From CAVYUC01 sp963771595 (GTDB lineage Bacteria; Bacteroidota; Bacteroidia; Bacteroidales; Prolixibacteraceae): a DNA stretch of 64,000 nucleotides. Where the stretch lies: NCBI GenBank assembly GCA_963771595.1, contig CAVYUC010000028.1, forward strand, positions 186,001-250,000. Direction: 5' to 3'. The translations under genes and the position numbers were made by a program. Shown one piece after another: positions 17,547 through 27,259 of the stretch (the first letter of the stretch is position 1; each line of letters opens with the position of its first letter). The notes under the pieces were generated by a model, which was not told the DNA's origin, did not search any database, and saw only the letters and a list, made by a program, of their open reading frames with translations.

Positions 17547-17978
17547 TTACCTGTTACAAAAATCACCAACTGTCATCCAGGCTTCCAGTTCCAGCGGTTG
17601 TTCCATGCTTTTCTGAACATCAAACTTACTGTCGCTAATCATCCAGTTTTCGAGTTTCATTGGCGCATCTGTTTCGTTTGCGAAAAAAGAAGCTGAAGGA
17701 TTAAAATAATTCTCACTGGTCATCCAGTTTTCGAGTTTTAAAATTGGTTCGTACAAATAAGCTGAATTCAAAGTTGAATTCGATTCAGCCGGAGTTTCCG
17801 GTAAATTCTCCTTTTTCGGAGTTTCAACCATTGCAACTGCAATTTCATTAAAACTGCTGTTGGTTAAAAGCTTTTTCCAAAAATCCTGGGCACTTACTGT
17901 AAAACTAATAAGAACAAAACTAATAATTACTGCTCCTGATCTTAAAACTGCTTTCTGAACATTGTTTTTTGTTTTCAT
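17547..17978 (-). CDS. Secreted protein with three LExWM repeats
   Basis: 143 residues, no family recognised. Seen: signal peptide (AVIISFVLISFTVSAQ), then three similar units in the C-terminal half: LKLENWMTSENYFN, MKLENWMISDSKFD and LELEAWMTVGDFCN, spaced by about 25-30 residues. The units share [LM][KE]LExWM followed by an acidic or polar turn. It is the first gene upstream of PadR and PspC on the same strand, with a leader rich in ACAGAAA. Inferred: an exported partner of the PspC system, perhaps a ligand or substrate; no activity is known. Confidence 0.75.
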   Translation of the reverse strand: MKTKNNVQKAVLRSGAVIISFVLISFTVSAQDFWKKLLTNSSFNEIAVAMVETPKKENLPETPAESNSTLNSAYLYEPILKLENWMTSENYFNPSASFFANETDAPMKLENWMISDSKFDVQKSMEQPLELEAWMTVGDFCNR

Positions 17979-18966
17979 GGCTTTTTGTTTTTCTGTTTTC
18001 TGTTTCTGTACTGTTTCTGTTTTTCCGAAGATGAACTTCGAGCTGTTTCTGTTTTTGTTTTTCTGTTTATTAAGACGATTGCTTTTATGAATCGTTACAC
18101 TTTGTATAGAACTTTTTTAAAAAAACTACTTTTAATTGCATTGTTATTTGCAATACAAATATATGTATAAATACCAGTACTATGCAACACAAAGTAGTAT
18201 AATTTTTAAAATATTTTTATCATTGTCTTTCAATTAATTGAATGTCAATAGATAACAGATTGAATAAAATTCTTAATATTTAAAAAATCTTGATGAAATA
18301 TGAGTTAATTCTTCATTTGACCAGTTTCTACATTGATGAAAAACTCCAGTAGCAATAAAAATAAAGTTTTGTTTTCACTAAAACACGTTAATTATTCGGA
18401 TGAGTTTTTTATCCCGGAATTGTAATTCGTCAGGTCATAATCCTTTCTTTTTGAAAAACAGGTGAAACAAATGTTGATAAAGGATAATTCTTTGTTGATA
18501 ACCCATCTCGTAATTGTTAAAAAGTCGAACAAAAAGTTTAATAAATATTCGAACCAGATTTTGGCTAAAATGTAAATTAGTCTGAACTTTCCCAATTATT
18601 TTTAATAAAAACCGTCGGTTAAAAAAATCCAAAATGACAAACCATTGTTCGTTTATAATTTTTTCGTACAACTCATGTTAAGCCGGCATAAAAATTAACT
18701 TCAGGTTAATATAAAAGTGAATTAAAAAAATTTCCTTTGCCGGTGCAATTCAAATTCAAAAACAACAAGAATTGAAAAGCGAGTTGATGAAAACAAATAT
18801 TCATAAGAAAACATTTATTGAGTTGTTTAATCCCTGGTTTTTAAATACACATATTACCCGATTATGCCAGGATTTTGTCTTGCTTAAAAAGTTTTCTGAA
18901 ATGTCACTGATTACTATAAAACATACTATTCATTCAATTTTAAATTTTATTCAAATCCATTTTTTT
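17979..18966. other. Long A/T-rich intergenic region between divergent operons
   Basis: 988 bases without a convincing gene. Nearest the minus-strand gene (about 17983-18067) is a low-complexity leader: on the minus strand repeated ACAGAAA/AAACAG units around a small hairpin CGAAG-TTCAT-CTTCG. Beyond this the region is strongly A/T-rich. TTTCCTTTGC at about 18730-18740 resembles a -7 box for the TonB receptor gene. Confidence 0.5.
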
Positions 18967-21900
18967 ATGATTAAAAAAATTAGTTTTTTAATAGTAGCGC
19001 TCCTTATTTCGTCAGCTGCTATTATTCAAGCACAGGTAACCACATCCAGCATGAGTGGAAGTGTTACTGATGCTGAAGGGCCTGTGGTAGGTGCAACGGT
19101 GATTGCAACACACACTCCTTCAGGAACAACTTACGGTACAGTAACCAACAAGGAGGGCCGGTTCAACCTAAACGGTATGCGTGTAGGCGGACCTTATACT
19201 GTTCAAGTTAGTTTCGTTGGATATGGTACATACACACAAAACAACATTACGTTGAGTTTAGGTGAAAACTATGTAATGAATGTTGAACTCTCAGAAAAGT
19301 TATTCTCAGTAGATGAAGTTATCGTTTCGGCAACCCGCACAAAATTCTCTAATGAGAAAACAGGAGCAGTGACCAATATCACTAACGACCAGATAGAAAA
19401 TTTGCCCACGGTGAGTCGCAGCATTACAGACATTACCCGCCTTTCACCTTATGGTGGTAATGGAATGAGCTTTGCCGGTTCAGATGGTCGTACGGCTAAC
19501 TTTACAGTGGATGGAGCTAATTTCAACAATAATTTCGGTTTGAGTGATGCTCTTCCCGGTGGAGGCAGCCCAATTTCAATTGAAGCTATCGAAGAATTGC
19601 AGGTTGTAATCGCTCCATATGATGTTCGTCAAACGAACTTTATCGGTGGTGGTGTAAACGCTATTACAAAATCCGGTACAAATACTTTCAAAGGTAGCGC
19701 CTACGTTTATCACAGAAATGAAAACATGCGCGGAGACGCTGTTAATGGAATGCAAATACAAGGAGCGCGTGAAAAAGACCGTAATACAATGTACGGTTTC
19801 ACTTTTGGTGGTCCGATTATCGAAAACAAATTGTTCTTCTTCGTAAACGCTGAAATGGAAAAAACACCAACAATTGTTAATCGTTGGAGAGCTTCAACTG
19901 ATGGTGTTGCTGATCCGGACAATTATATCTCCCGCACAACAGAAAACGATCTTATGACAGTTTCTGATTTTGTAAAAAATGAATATGGATATGAAACTGG
20001 ATCTTACTCAAATTTCCCTGCAGATGAAAGCAACAGAAAGCTTCTTGCCCGTATAGATTGGAATATCACAGACAAACATCGTTTGGCATTGCGTTATAAC
20101 TACACCAAGAATTCTTCATGGAGATCTCCTAATGCATCTTCTATGGACGGAGGTACTCGTATGTCTGAGGCAAGAATGTCACAGGCTTCAATGTCGTATG
20201 CCAACTCGATGTATTCGATGGACAACCTGGTTAATTCAATCTCTTTTGACTTAAATAGCCGTTTATCGGAAAACATGTCTAACCAATTCCTGGCAACATT
20301 CTCTAAACTTGACGATGTTCGCGGAACAAATTCTAATGAATTTCCTTTTATCGACATTTTGAAAGACGATCAGGCATACCTTTCTTTAGGTTACGAGTTA
20401 TTTACCTGGAACAACGGCGTTCATAATGATGTGTTGAACATTAAAGATGAAATGACTTATTATTTAGGTAATCATAAAATTATCAGCGGAGTTGCTTACG
20501 AGTATAAAATGGCTGATAACTCTTATATGCGTAACGGCACAGGATACTATCGCTACACAAGCCTTGAGGACTTTTTAAACGGTGGAACACCAGAAATTGT
20601 AAATTTAACTTACGGTTATGATGGAGAGAGTAATCCTGCGGCTCGCATAAGAACAAATAAAATTGGAATTTACGGCCAGGATGACTGGAGCGTTACTGAT
20701 ATTTTCAAACTTTCGTATGGACTTCGTATAGATGGGCTTTTCTTCAATAATTCTGACTTGATAACAAACAAAGCTATCTCTGAAATTGATTATTCCGGTC
20801 GTCATATCGATACAGGAAAATGGCCTGAAACAAATATCATATTCTCTCCCCGCGTAGGTTTTGTGTGGGATACATATGGCGATAGGAGCTTGAAAGTTCG
20901 TGGAGGTACCGGTCTTTTCTCGGGTAATTTACCGCTTGTATTCTTCACCAATATGCCTACCAACGGTGGAATGGTACAGTATCAGGCACAGATTAATGAA
21001 GCGAACGCAGCAAAAAAAGGTTTCACAATGGATGAATTTGCCGGCGGTCTTGTAACTAATGCTAACGGAAAAGCTACTATTTCGGCACTTTATGATAAGT
21101 TAATATCATTGGGGTATCCTTCTACTATTTCTCCCGAAGATGGGACAGTTCCTTCTGCTATTGCGGCTGTAGATCCAAATTTCAAAATGCCACAAGTATT
21201 AAAGTCGTCACTTGCTGTTGACTACGCATTCAAAACATCTTTCCCATTCTCTGTAACGGTGGAAGGAATTTTCAATAAAACAATCAACGGTGTTTCCATT
21301 TCTGACTGGAGTATTCCAAATGTAGGCGGTTTCGCCCGTTTTAACGGTGTTGACAATCGCCCAATTTATCCTGCCGGTTATCGTTTTGGAACAAAAGCAT
21401 TTGTGTTGGAAAACACAAGTCTCGGTTATGGCTGGTCAGGCAACATTACTTTCAATGCACAACCGGCAAAATGGCTCAGTTTAATGGCTGCATATACTCA
21501 CACAGTTGCTAAAGATGTAACAGGTATGCCGGGATCCAATGCAGAATCTGCATTTACATACGTTCCAACAGTAGAAGGTCCCAACTTCATTAAATTGCAC
21601 AATTCTCAATACACAACACCCGATCGTCTTTTGGCATCGCTTATTGCACACGACAAAAGCGGTAACCACTATAGCATTATCTATGAAGGATGGCACGGTG
21701 GAGCTAACTACTCATTCATGACGGTTAACGATATCAATAGTGACGGTTACAACTACGATGCAATCTATGTTCCAACTGACGATGAAGTGGCAAACAATGA
21801 ATTCCGCTTTGTTTCAGAAGACGATAAAACCCGTTTTATGGACTATGTGCATTCCAATGATTATTTGGATAATCAACAAGGTAAGTATGCAGAAGCCTAT

Positions 21901-22233
21901 AGCGTTTACTCTCCCTGGGTGCATCGCGTCGACTTCGGCTACAAACATGATTTTGCTTTTAATTCAGGTAAAAACGAACACAAACTGCAACTTAGCTTCG
22001 ATATTAAAAACATGATGAATCTGTTCAACTCCAGTTGGGGTGTAGCTAAATATTTGAACCCGGAAATTGGTTCGGAAGCTCGTATCCTCAAATATGAAGG
22101 TGTTGATGCTGACGGTGTGGCCACATTCTCTACACCCTCTTCAATCCGTGGTAATACAAAAACATTCACGCCAAGTTATTCATTGGGTCAAACATGGTAT
22201 GCTTCAATAGGGATCAAGTATATTTTCAACTAA
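18967..22233 (+). CDS. Oar-like TonB-dependent receptor
   Basis: 1088 residues from the ATG at 18967, chosen because it opens a clean signal peptide (KKISFLIVALLISSAAIIQAQ). The frame is open for 65 more codons upstream to 18772. Seen: carboxypeptidase-regulatory-like domain (GSVTDAEGPVVGATVIATH) at about 30-110, DEVIVSATRTKF TonB-box-like link, plug domain (ITDITRLSPYGGNG, TVDGANFNNNFG, IGGGVNAITKSGTNTFKGS), then a large barrel ending YASIGIKYIFN. Known: Oar-type receptors import unknown large ligands across the outer membrane. It is followed after 19 bases by a BACON/OB lipoprotein, probably its surface partner. Confidence 0.92.
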   Translation: MIKKISFLIVALLISSAAIIQAQVTTSSMSGSVTDAEGPVVGATVIATHTPSGTTYGTVTNKEGRFNLNGMRVGGPYTVQVSFVGYGTYTQNNITLSLGENYVMNVELSEKLFSVDEVIVSATRTKFSNEKTGAVTNITNDQIENLPTVSRSITDITRLSPYGGNGMSFAGSDGRTANFTVDGANFNNNFGLSDALPGGGSPISIEAIEELQVVIAPYDVRQTNFIGGGVNAITKSGTNTFKGSAYVYHRNENMRGDAVNGMQIQGAREKDRNTMYGFTFGGPIIENKLFFFVNAEMEKTPTIVNRWRASTDGVADPDNYISRTTENDLMTVSDFVKNEYGYETGSYSNFPADESNRKLLARIDWNITDKHRLALRYNYTKNSSWRSPNASSMDGGTRMSEARMSQASMSYANSMYSMDNLVNSISFDLNSRLSENMSNQFLATFSKLDDVRGTNSNEFPFIDILKDDQAYLSLGYELFTWNNGVHNDVLNIKDEMTYYLGNHKIISGVAYEYKMADNSYMRNGTGYYRYTSLEDFLNGGTPEIVNLTYGYDGESNPAARIRTNKIGIYGQDDWSVTDIFKLSYGLRIDGLFFNNSDLITNKAISEIDYSGRHIDTGKWPETNIIFSPRVGFVWDTYGDRSLKVRGGTGLFSGNLPLVFFTNMPTNGGMVQYQAQINEANAAKKGFTMDEFAGGLVTNANGKATISALYDKLISLGYPSTISPEDGTVPSAIAAVDPNFKMPQVLKSSLAVDYAFKTSFPFSVTVEGIFNKTINGVSISDWSIPNVGGFARFNGVDNRPIYPAGYRFGTKAFVLENTSLGYGWSGNITFNAQPAKWLSLMAAYTHTVAKDVTGMPGSNAESAFTYVPTVEGPNFIKLHNSQYTTPDRLLASLIAHDKSGNHYSIIYEGWHGGANYSFMTVNDINSDGYNYDAIYVPTDDEVANNEFRFVSEDDKTRFMDYVHSNDYLDNQQGKYAEAYSVYSPWVHRVDFGYKHDFAFNSGKNEHKLQLSFDIKNMMNLFNSSWGVAKYLNPEIGSEARILKYEGVDADGVATFSTPSSIRGNTKTFTPSYSLGQTWYASIGIKYIFN

Positions 22234-22252
22234 TTAAAAAGCTCTGATAATT

Positions 22253-23749
22253 ATGAATTTAAAAAAAATATTTCCATTTCTCATTGCAATACTTGCCTTG
22301 ATGACAAGTTGTACCGATGAAGAAACAATGACATTGCTTGATGAAATTCAGGTATCGTCGTCTTACGTGTCCATCCCTGTAGATGGTGGTTCTACATCCA
22401 TTACTGTAACGGCTAAAGATAGCTGGACAGTAGAGAATAATTTTGAATGGCTGACCATTTCTTCAAACTCTGGCGGTGCCGGTGAATCGACGCTTACATT
22501 TTCGGCTGAATCTGCCTTGGATGGTCGCAAAGCAGAGGTTTTAATTCAATCCGGAGGCCAAACTCAGAGAATAAACATCATCCAGGGTTTGGCGCAAATT
22601 GCATCTGCCACAGCTGCGGAGGTGATTGCCGGACCTGACAGCAAGACCTATCAGATAAACGGTGTGGTTACAGCAATAACTAACACAACTTACGGCAACT
22701 GGTATTTAGAGGATGAAACAGGTTCTATTTATATATATGGTACTCTTGACGCGAAGGGACAAACGCAAAACTTTTTAAGTTTAGGACTCGAAGTGGGGGA
22801 TGAAATAACTGTTCAGGGACCAAAAACTACCTACAATGGAACCGTAGAGCTGGTAGATGTAACAGTTATCAATATCAATAAATCACTTGTGAAAGTTGAT
22901 TCGCTGGAAAATGCAGAGCTTCCTGTCGAAGGTGGTGAATTTGTTGCATACCTTACCTCCAAAGGACAAGGCGTATCGGTAGAAATTCCTGATGATGCCA
23001 AGTCCTGGCTATCAATTTCATCTATCCAATCAGCAGGAACTAATACTGTTGTGAAATTCAAAGCCGAAGCCAATACCGGAGGAGATCGCGGAACTACGCT
23101 CACATTCCGCACTACTGATGGATCTAAAAATTATAATGCACAAACAACTATCAGCCAAAAAGGAGCAATTGTAGATGCTACCATTGCAGAATTTCTTGCA
23201 GCTTCAGTTGGTGATACACAATATCGTTTGACAGGTGTTATTACCAGCATTTCCAATGCTACATACGGCAATTTATACTTGCGGGATTTCTCCGGTGAAA
23301 CGTATGTTTATGGTATTGAAGATTTTGCTCAAAAGGGTTTAAAAGAAGGTGACATAATTACACTTGTTGGAAAACGTGCCGAATATAAAGGAACTCCACA
23401 AGTAGGCTCTGCTGTATTGGAAAGCTCAATTCCAGTAACTGCGGCAACCATTGCAGAGGTGCTGAATGAACCTGACGATGCCGGTAAATACTATATGGTA
23501 ACCGGTGAAATTACAGAAATTGCCAATGCAGATTATGGTAACCTTTATTTGAAAGACGGCGACAGTGAAATCTACGTGTATGGCTATTATCCGGGATATG
23601 GTGCAACCGGTAACGACAGAAAAGGTTTATTAGCTGCCAAGGGCATTAAAGTTGGAGATACAATTACAGTTATCGCAACGAAAGGATCTTATAATGGAGT
23701 AGATCAACTTTCAAATGGTTTCTATTTCAGCCATGTAAGTGCAGAATAA
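22253..23749 (+). CDS. BACON and OB-fold repeat surface lipoprotein
   Basis: 498 residues. Seen: lipobox LMTSC (Cys20); BACON-like domain with DSWTVENNFEWLTISSNSGG (about 35-110); OB-fold-like unit with YQINGVVTAITNTTYGNWYL (about 120-210); a second BACON-like domain with AKSWLSISSIQSAG (about 220-305); and two more OB-like units with RLTGVITSISNATYGNLYL and MVTGEITEIANADYGNLYL. The three OB units are clear internal repeats. Known: BACON domains bind mucin or carbohydrate or act as spacers in surface lipoproteins. Inferred: ligand capture for the upstream Oar-like receptor. A terminator follows at 23902. Confidence 0.85.
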   Translation: MNLKKIFPFLIAILALMTSCTDEETMTLLDEIQVSSSYVSIPVDGGSTSITVTAKDSWTVENNFEWLTISSNSGGAGESTLTFSAESALDGRKAEVLIQSGGQTQRINIIQGLAQIASATAAEVIAGPDSKTYQINGVVTAITNTTYGNWYLEDETGSIYIYGTLDAKGQTQNFLSLGLEVGDEITVQGPKTTYNGTVELVDVTVININKSLVKVDSLENAELPVEGGEFVAYLTSKGQGVSVEIPDDAKSWLSISSIQSAGTNTVVKFKAEANTGGDRGTTLTFRTTDGSKNYNAQTTISQKGAIVDATIAEFLAASVGDTQYRLTGVITSISNATYGNLYLRDFSGETYVYGIEDFAQKGLKEGDIITLVGKRAEYKGTPQVGSAVLESSIPVTAATIAEVLNEPDDAGKYYMVTGEITEIANADYGNLYLKDGDSEIYVYGYYPGYGATGNDRKGLLAAKGIKVGDTITVIATKGSYNGVDQLSNGFYFSHVSAE

Positions 23750-23901
23750 GCAGGTAGACAAATGGTATTGATATAAATTACCTTCGCCGTTTATGAGGGT
23801 ATGATGGTTTATTACAACATCATTACCTTCAAATGCACAAAACCGGCATTTACCTGCATTGAAGGACTTATAAAGGAATAAAACCATACCTTGAAAAAAT
23901 T

Positions 23902-23933
23902 AAGGGTTGCTCTTTCGGGCAGTCCTTTTTTTT
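23902..23933 (+). terminator. Intrinsic terminator after the BACON lipoprotein
   Basis: An 11-pair stem with three G-U pairs (AAGGGTTGCTC / GGGCAGTCCTT), a TTTC loop and an eight-base T run. Confidence 0.85.
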
Positions 23934-23983
23934 CGGATTTCAAACAATTAAAAACTAAAAAGTGTTTTTTTTAAATGATTTTG

Positions 23984-23991
23984 TAATTTTG
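23984..23991 (+). promoter_or_regulatory. -7 promoter element of nadA
   Basis: TAATTTTG matches TAnnTTTG and lies 40 bases before the nadA start codon. Confidence 0.5.
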
Positions 23992-24031
23992 TCAGCGTTT
24001 TAAAACATGAATATCTCAAGGAAGATAAGAT

Positions 24032-25024
24032 ATGGAACAATTACAGATTGAAGAAATGTTGGAGCGAAACGGATTTATAGATGAACCTGTTGATCCGAAA
24101 GTGAAGCTGGTGCAGGAAATTAACCGGCTGAAAAAAGAGAAAAACGCTGTAATTCTGAGTCATTTTTATGTTGAAGGCGAATTGCAGGATATTGCTGATT
24201 ATGTTGGAGACAGCTTAGGCCTGGCACAGGCAGCGGCCAAAACCGATGCCGAAATGATTGTTTTTGTGGGCGTTCATTTTATGGCCGAAACAGCTAAAAT
24301 AATCAACCCTTCAAAAAAAGTAATTCTGCCCGATTTAAATGCAAGCTGCTCACTGGCCGAATCGGCGCCTGCCGATAAATTTGCCGAATTTAAAGCTAAA
24401 TATCCCGATCATAAAGTTATTACGTACATCAATGCTACCGCAGCTTTAAAAACGATGTCGGATGTGGTTTGTACATCGGCAAATGCACAGCAGATTGTTG
24501 AAAGTTTTCCGGAAGACCAACCGCTTATTTTCGGGCCCGACAAAAATTTAGGCAATTACATCAACAGCATTACCGGCCGAAATATGGTTTTATGGGACGG
24601 CGCCTGCATGGTGCACGAACAATATTCTATCGAACGGATTATTGAATTAATGGATCAGCACCCGGATGCCGAATTTATTGCCCATCCGGAGTGTGAAAAA
24701 CCGGTGCTTTTGCTGGCCCAACATATCGGCTCAACAACATCGTTACTGAATTATGTGCAGAAAAGCAGTTCCAAAAAGTTTATTGTAGCCACTGAGAGCG
24801 GAATTCTTCACCAGATGGTTAAAGCATGCCCCGACAAAATTTTTATCCCGGCACCTTCGGCTGATTCAACCTGTGCCTGCAACGACTGTTCGTACATGAA
24901 ATTAAACAGTTTGCAAAAGTTGTACATCTGCCTGAAATACGAACAGCCGGAGATCACGCTTCCAAATGATGTAATCGAAAAAGCCCGGATTCCGATTCAG
25001 CGGATGCTCGAAATATCAAAATAA
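24032..25024 (+). CDS. nadA: Quinolinate synthase
   Basis: Condenses iminoaspartate with dihydroxyacetone phosphate to quinolinate in NAD synthesis. 330 residues, normal size. Seen: LSHFYVEGELQDIADYVGDS near residue 42, VGVHFMAETAKI, and the three cluster Cys regions: NASCSLAES, WDGACMVHEQ and the CACNDC segment near 280, which provide the 4Fe-4S ligands. It is alone here; nadB and nadC are not in the window. A terminator follows directly. Confidence 0.97.
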   Translation: MEQLQIEEMLERNGFIDEPVDPKVKLVQEINRLKKEKNAVILSHFYVEGELQDIADYVGDSLGLAQAAAKTDAEMIVFVGVHFMAETAKIINPSKKVILPDLNASCSLAESAPADKFAEFKAKYPDHKVITYINATAALKTMSDVVCTSANAQQIVESFPEDQPLIFGPDKNLGNYINSITGRNMVLWDGACMVHEQYSIERIIELMDQHPDAEFIAHPECEKPVLLLAQHIGSTTSLLNYVQKSSSKKFIVATESGILHQMVKACPDKIFIPAPSADSTCACNDCSYMKLNSLQKLYICLKYEQPEITLPNDVIEKARIPIQRMLEISK

Positions 25025-25046
25025 ATATAACACCTGCAGTAAAGCA

Positions 25047-25083
25047 AAAATGGGAGCATTTGGATAAACGCTCCCATTTTTTT
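25047..25083 (+). terminator. Intrinsic terminator after nadA
   Basis: Perfect 11-base stem AAAATGGGAGC / GCTCCCATTTT with a 12-base loop and seven T residues. The A-rich side could also serve the convergent protease gene. Confidence 0.85.
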
Positions 25084-25121
25084 ATGTCTTTAAACGATTT
25101 TAATTTTCTTTCAAGGTATTT

Positions 25122-26777
25122 TCACCTTCCTTGCGGCAACGTTGAAATTGTATCGTTAAATCCAACATTTTCAACCAGATAATTCTGGCTCGAAATGGAG
25201 ATGGCTTTCTGCAACGTATTGTCAATTTGTTTTATAATTGGATAAAATCCCTCTTCGCCAATAATATTCCTCGCTATATAAGCTTTCAATTGTGTATTGA
25301 TAATATCGCCCGATATTTTTAATCCTTTTGCATCTTTTTTCACTCCTTTTTCTGCTGCATAATCCACGAAATCGTTTAAAACTTTATCTTTTTCGAGTAC
25401 CGAATCCAATTCATCGGCGGTAGAATATTGCGATAATTTCTGACGGTGATTATCGGCATAAGTATATGCATACGAATAAATCAGCCCTTTCCGGTAAATG
25501 TTATTGAAATATTCCGAATTTCCCGAAGTGTCAGCAGGCACAAAAAAGTCGGGCATAATTCCGCCGCCACCATAAACAACGCGCCCGCTTTTGGTTGTAT
25601 ATTTTAATGAATCAACAAAATGAATACTGTCGGCAACCAGCTGTTCCTGGTTTGCAAAACGCTCATGCATATCGTTGTAATATTCTTCAACGCCCTCTTT
25701 GTATGATTTCTGAATGCACCTTCCGCTGGGCGTGTAAAAACGGGCAACTGTTAGCCGCAGTGCCGAACCATCCATCAGCGGAATTTGCTCCTGAACGAGG
25801 CCTTTTCCAAACGAACGCCGTCCGATTATAATTCCCCGGTCGTTATCCTGCATGGCCCCGGCAAAAATTTCGCTTGCCGATGCCGAAAATTCGTCGATCA
25901 AAATATAAACATCCATGTTTTTCCAGCTGATTTTTCCGGATGCATTGTATGTTTTTCGTGGTTGATTTTCACCTTCAGTATATAAAATAGGCTCCCCTTT
26001 GTCAAGGAATTCATCCAGAATCTGCAAAACACTGGCCAGCGAACCGCCGGGATTCTGGCGTAAATCCACAATCACTTTTTTGGCTCCCTTGCTTTCAAGT
26101 TTTTCCATTCCATCCATAAATTCCTTGTAGGTTTTATCGGCAAAGCGGCTCACTTTAATAAACCCGGTTTCGGGGTCAATCATATACGAAACATCGACAC
26201 TGAAAATAGGAATATCGCCTCTGGTAATTTCAAATTCGAGTTCATCGTTGTATCCGCTTCTGATGATTCCCACTTCAACTTTCGATTTTTTTTCTCCCCG
26301 GAGTAAGTCCAAAACAGTTTTATTCTGAACGTCGACACCGGCAATTGTCGAATCATTGACACGCACAATTCTGTCGCCGGGTAAAATTCCGACCTGGCTC
26401 GACGGACCTCCTGAAATCACTTCCACCACGCGCACAGTATCTTCCTGAATGGAAAACTGAACGCCGATTCCTGAAAACTTTCCGTGCATTTCTTCCTGAA
26501 CTTCCTGCATGTATTTTACCGGAATGTAGGAAGTATGCGGATCCAGGTTTTCGAGGATTTCGGGAATGGTTTTTTCAATGATTTCGTTGGTATTTACACT
26601 GTCAACATATCCTTTATCGATTAATTCAAGAATGGTGGACAGTTTATTTGGTTTGCTGTATCCCAGCGGACTAAAATAAGGCTGGCTGTTTTGTTTCAGC
26701 AAACTTCCTATAAAAATTCCGGCAGCTACCGAAATTGCAATAAGAAGTGGCAATATAATTAATGTTCTTTTATTCAT
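25122..26777 (-). CDS. S41 family C-terminal processing peptidase
   Basis: A 551-residue exported serine protease (CtpA/Tsp type). Seen: N-terminal signal anchor (LIILPLLIAISVAAGIFIGSLL), the helical region with YVDSVNTNEIIEK, LDPHTSYIP, a PDZ domain (GIGVQFSIQEDTVRVVEV ... GILPGDRIVRVNDS) at about 95-180, and the S41 core with VDLRQNPGGSLASV, DEFSASASEIFAGAMQD (catalytic Ser) and GRRSFGKGLVQEQ (catalytic Lys). Known: it cleaves periplasmic proteins from the C-terminus. Its start overlaps the end of the dCMP deaminase gene by 8 bases, implying coupled translation. Confidence 0.95.
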   Translation of the reverse strand: MNKRTLIILPLLIAISVAAGIFIGSLLKQNSQPYFSPLGYSKPNKLSTILELIDKGYVDSVNTNEIIEKTIPEILENLDPHTSYIPVKYMQEVQEEMHGKFSGIGVQFSIQEDTVRVVEVISGGPSSQVGILPGDRIVRVNDSTIAGVDVQNKTVLDLLRGEKKSKVEVGIIRSGYNDELEFEITRGDIPIFSVDVSYMIDPETGFIKVSRFADKTYKEFMDGMEKLESKGAKKVIVDLRQNPGGSLASVLQILDEFLDKGEPILYTEGENQPRKTYNASGKISWKNMDVYILIDEFSASASEIFAGAMQDNDRGIIIGRRSFGKGLVQEQIPLMDGSALRLTVARFYTPSGRCIQKSYKEGVEEYYNDMHERFANQEQLVADSIHFVDSLKYTTKSGRVVYGGGGIMPDFFVPADTSGNSEYFNNIYRKGLIYSYAYTYADNHRQKLSQYSTADELDSVLEKDKVLNDFVDYAAEKGVKKDAKGLKISGDIINTQLKAYIARNIIGEEGFYPIIKQIDNTLQKAISISSQNYLVENVGFNDTISTLPQGR

Positions 26778-27213
26778 CTGTTAATGTTTCAATTTCAACT
26801 TGTTTTACTTCAATATTGGCCCTTTTTAAAAGGTTAATGCCATCTTCCACACGATAATTTTCTGTAAAAACAACCCGTTTAATTCCGGCCTGAATTATAA
26901 GTTTTGCACACTCCAAACAAGGCGACGAGGTGACATATAAAGTTGCTGCATCGCTGCTGTTGTTCGATTTTGCCACTTTGGTTATTGCGTTGGCCTCGGC
27001 ATGCAAAACGTAGGGTTTTGTTTTATTATTTTCATCTTCACAAACATTTTCAAAACCTGAGGGAGTCCCGTTATATCCATCGGAAATAATCATTTTTTCT
27101 TTAACAATTAAAGCCCCCACTTTCCTTCTGTTGCAGTATGAATTTTGTGCCCAGATGTTTGCCATTTTAAGGTATCGCTGATCGAGCAGTTTTTGTTTAT
27201 TTTCTTTTGTCAT
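26770..27213 (-). CDS. dCMP deaminase family protein
   Basis: 147 residues from the ATG at 27213; the frame is open 47 codons further upstream but that part crosses the likely promoter. Zinc deaminase converting dCMP to dUMP, or a ComEB-like relative. Seen: NRRKVGALIVKEKMIISDGY, the zinc His in VLHAEANAITK with its catalytic Glu, and SSPCLECAKLI with the two zinc Cys. It lies upstream of and overlapping the CtpA-type protease gene. Confidence 0.93.
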   Translation of the reverse strand: MTKENKQKLLDQRYLKMANIWAQNSYCNRRKVGALIVKEKMIISDGYNGTPSGFENVCEDENNKTKPYVLHAEANAITKVAKSNNSSDAATLYVTSSPCLECAKLIIQAGIKRVVFTENYRVEDGINLLKRANIEVKQVEIETLTDE

Positions 27214-27259
27214 TTTTAATATATCTACCTGAATGAGTAAGCTTTTTGCAAAGCGATTA

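Noticed and set aside
18967..23749. A SusC/SusD glycan-uptake pair
   Set aside because: The receptor is Oar-like and the partner has BACON and OB units rather than the SusD helical fold; no glycoside hydrolases are nearby.
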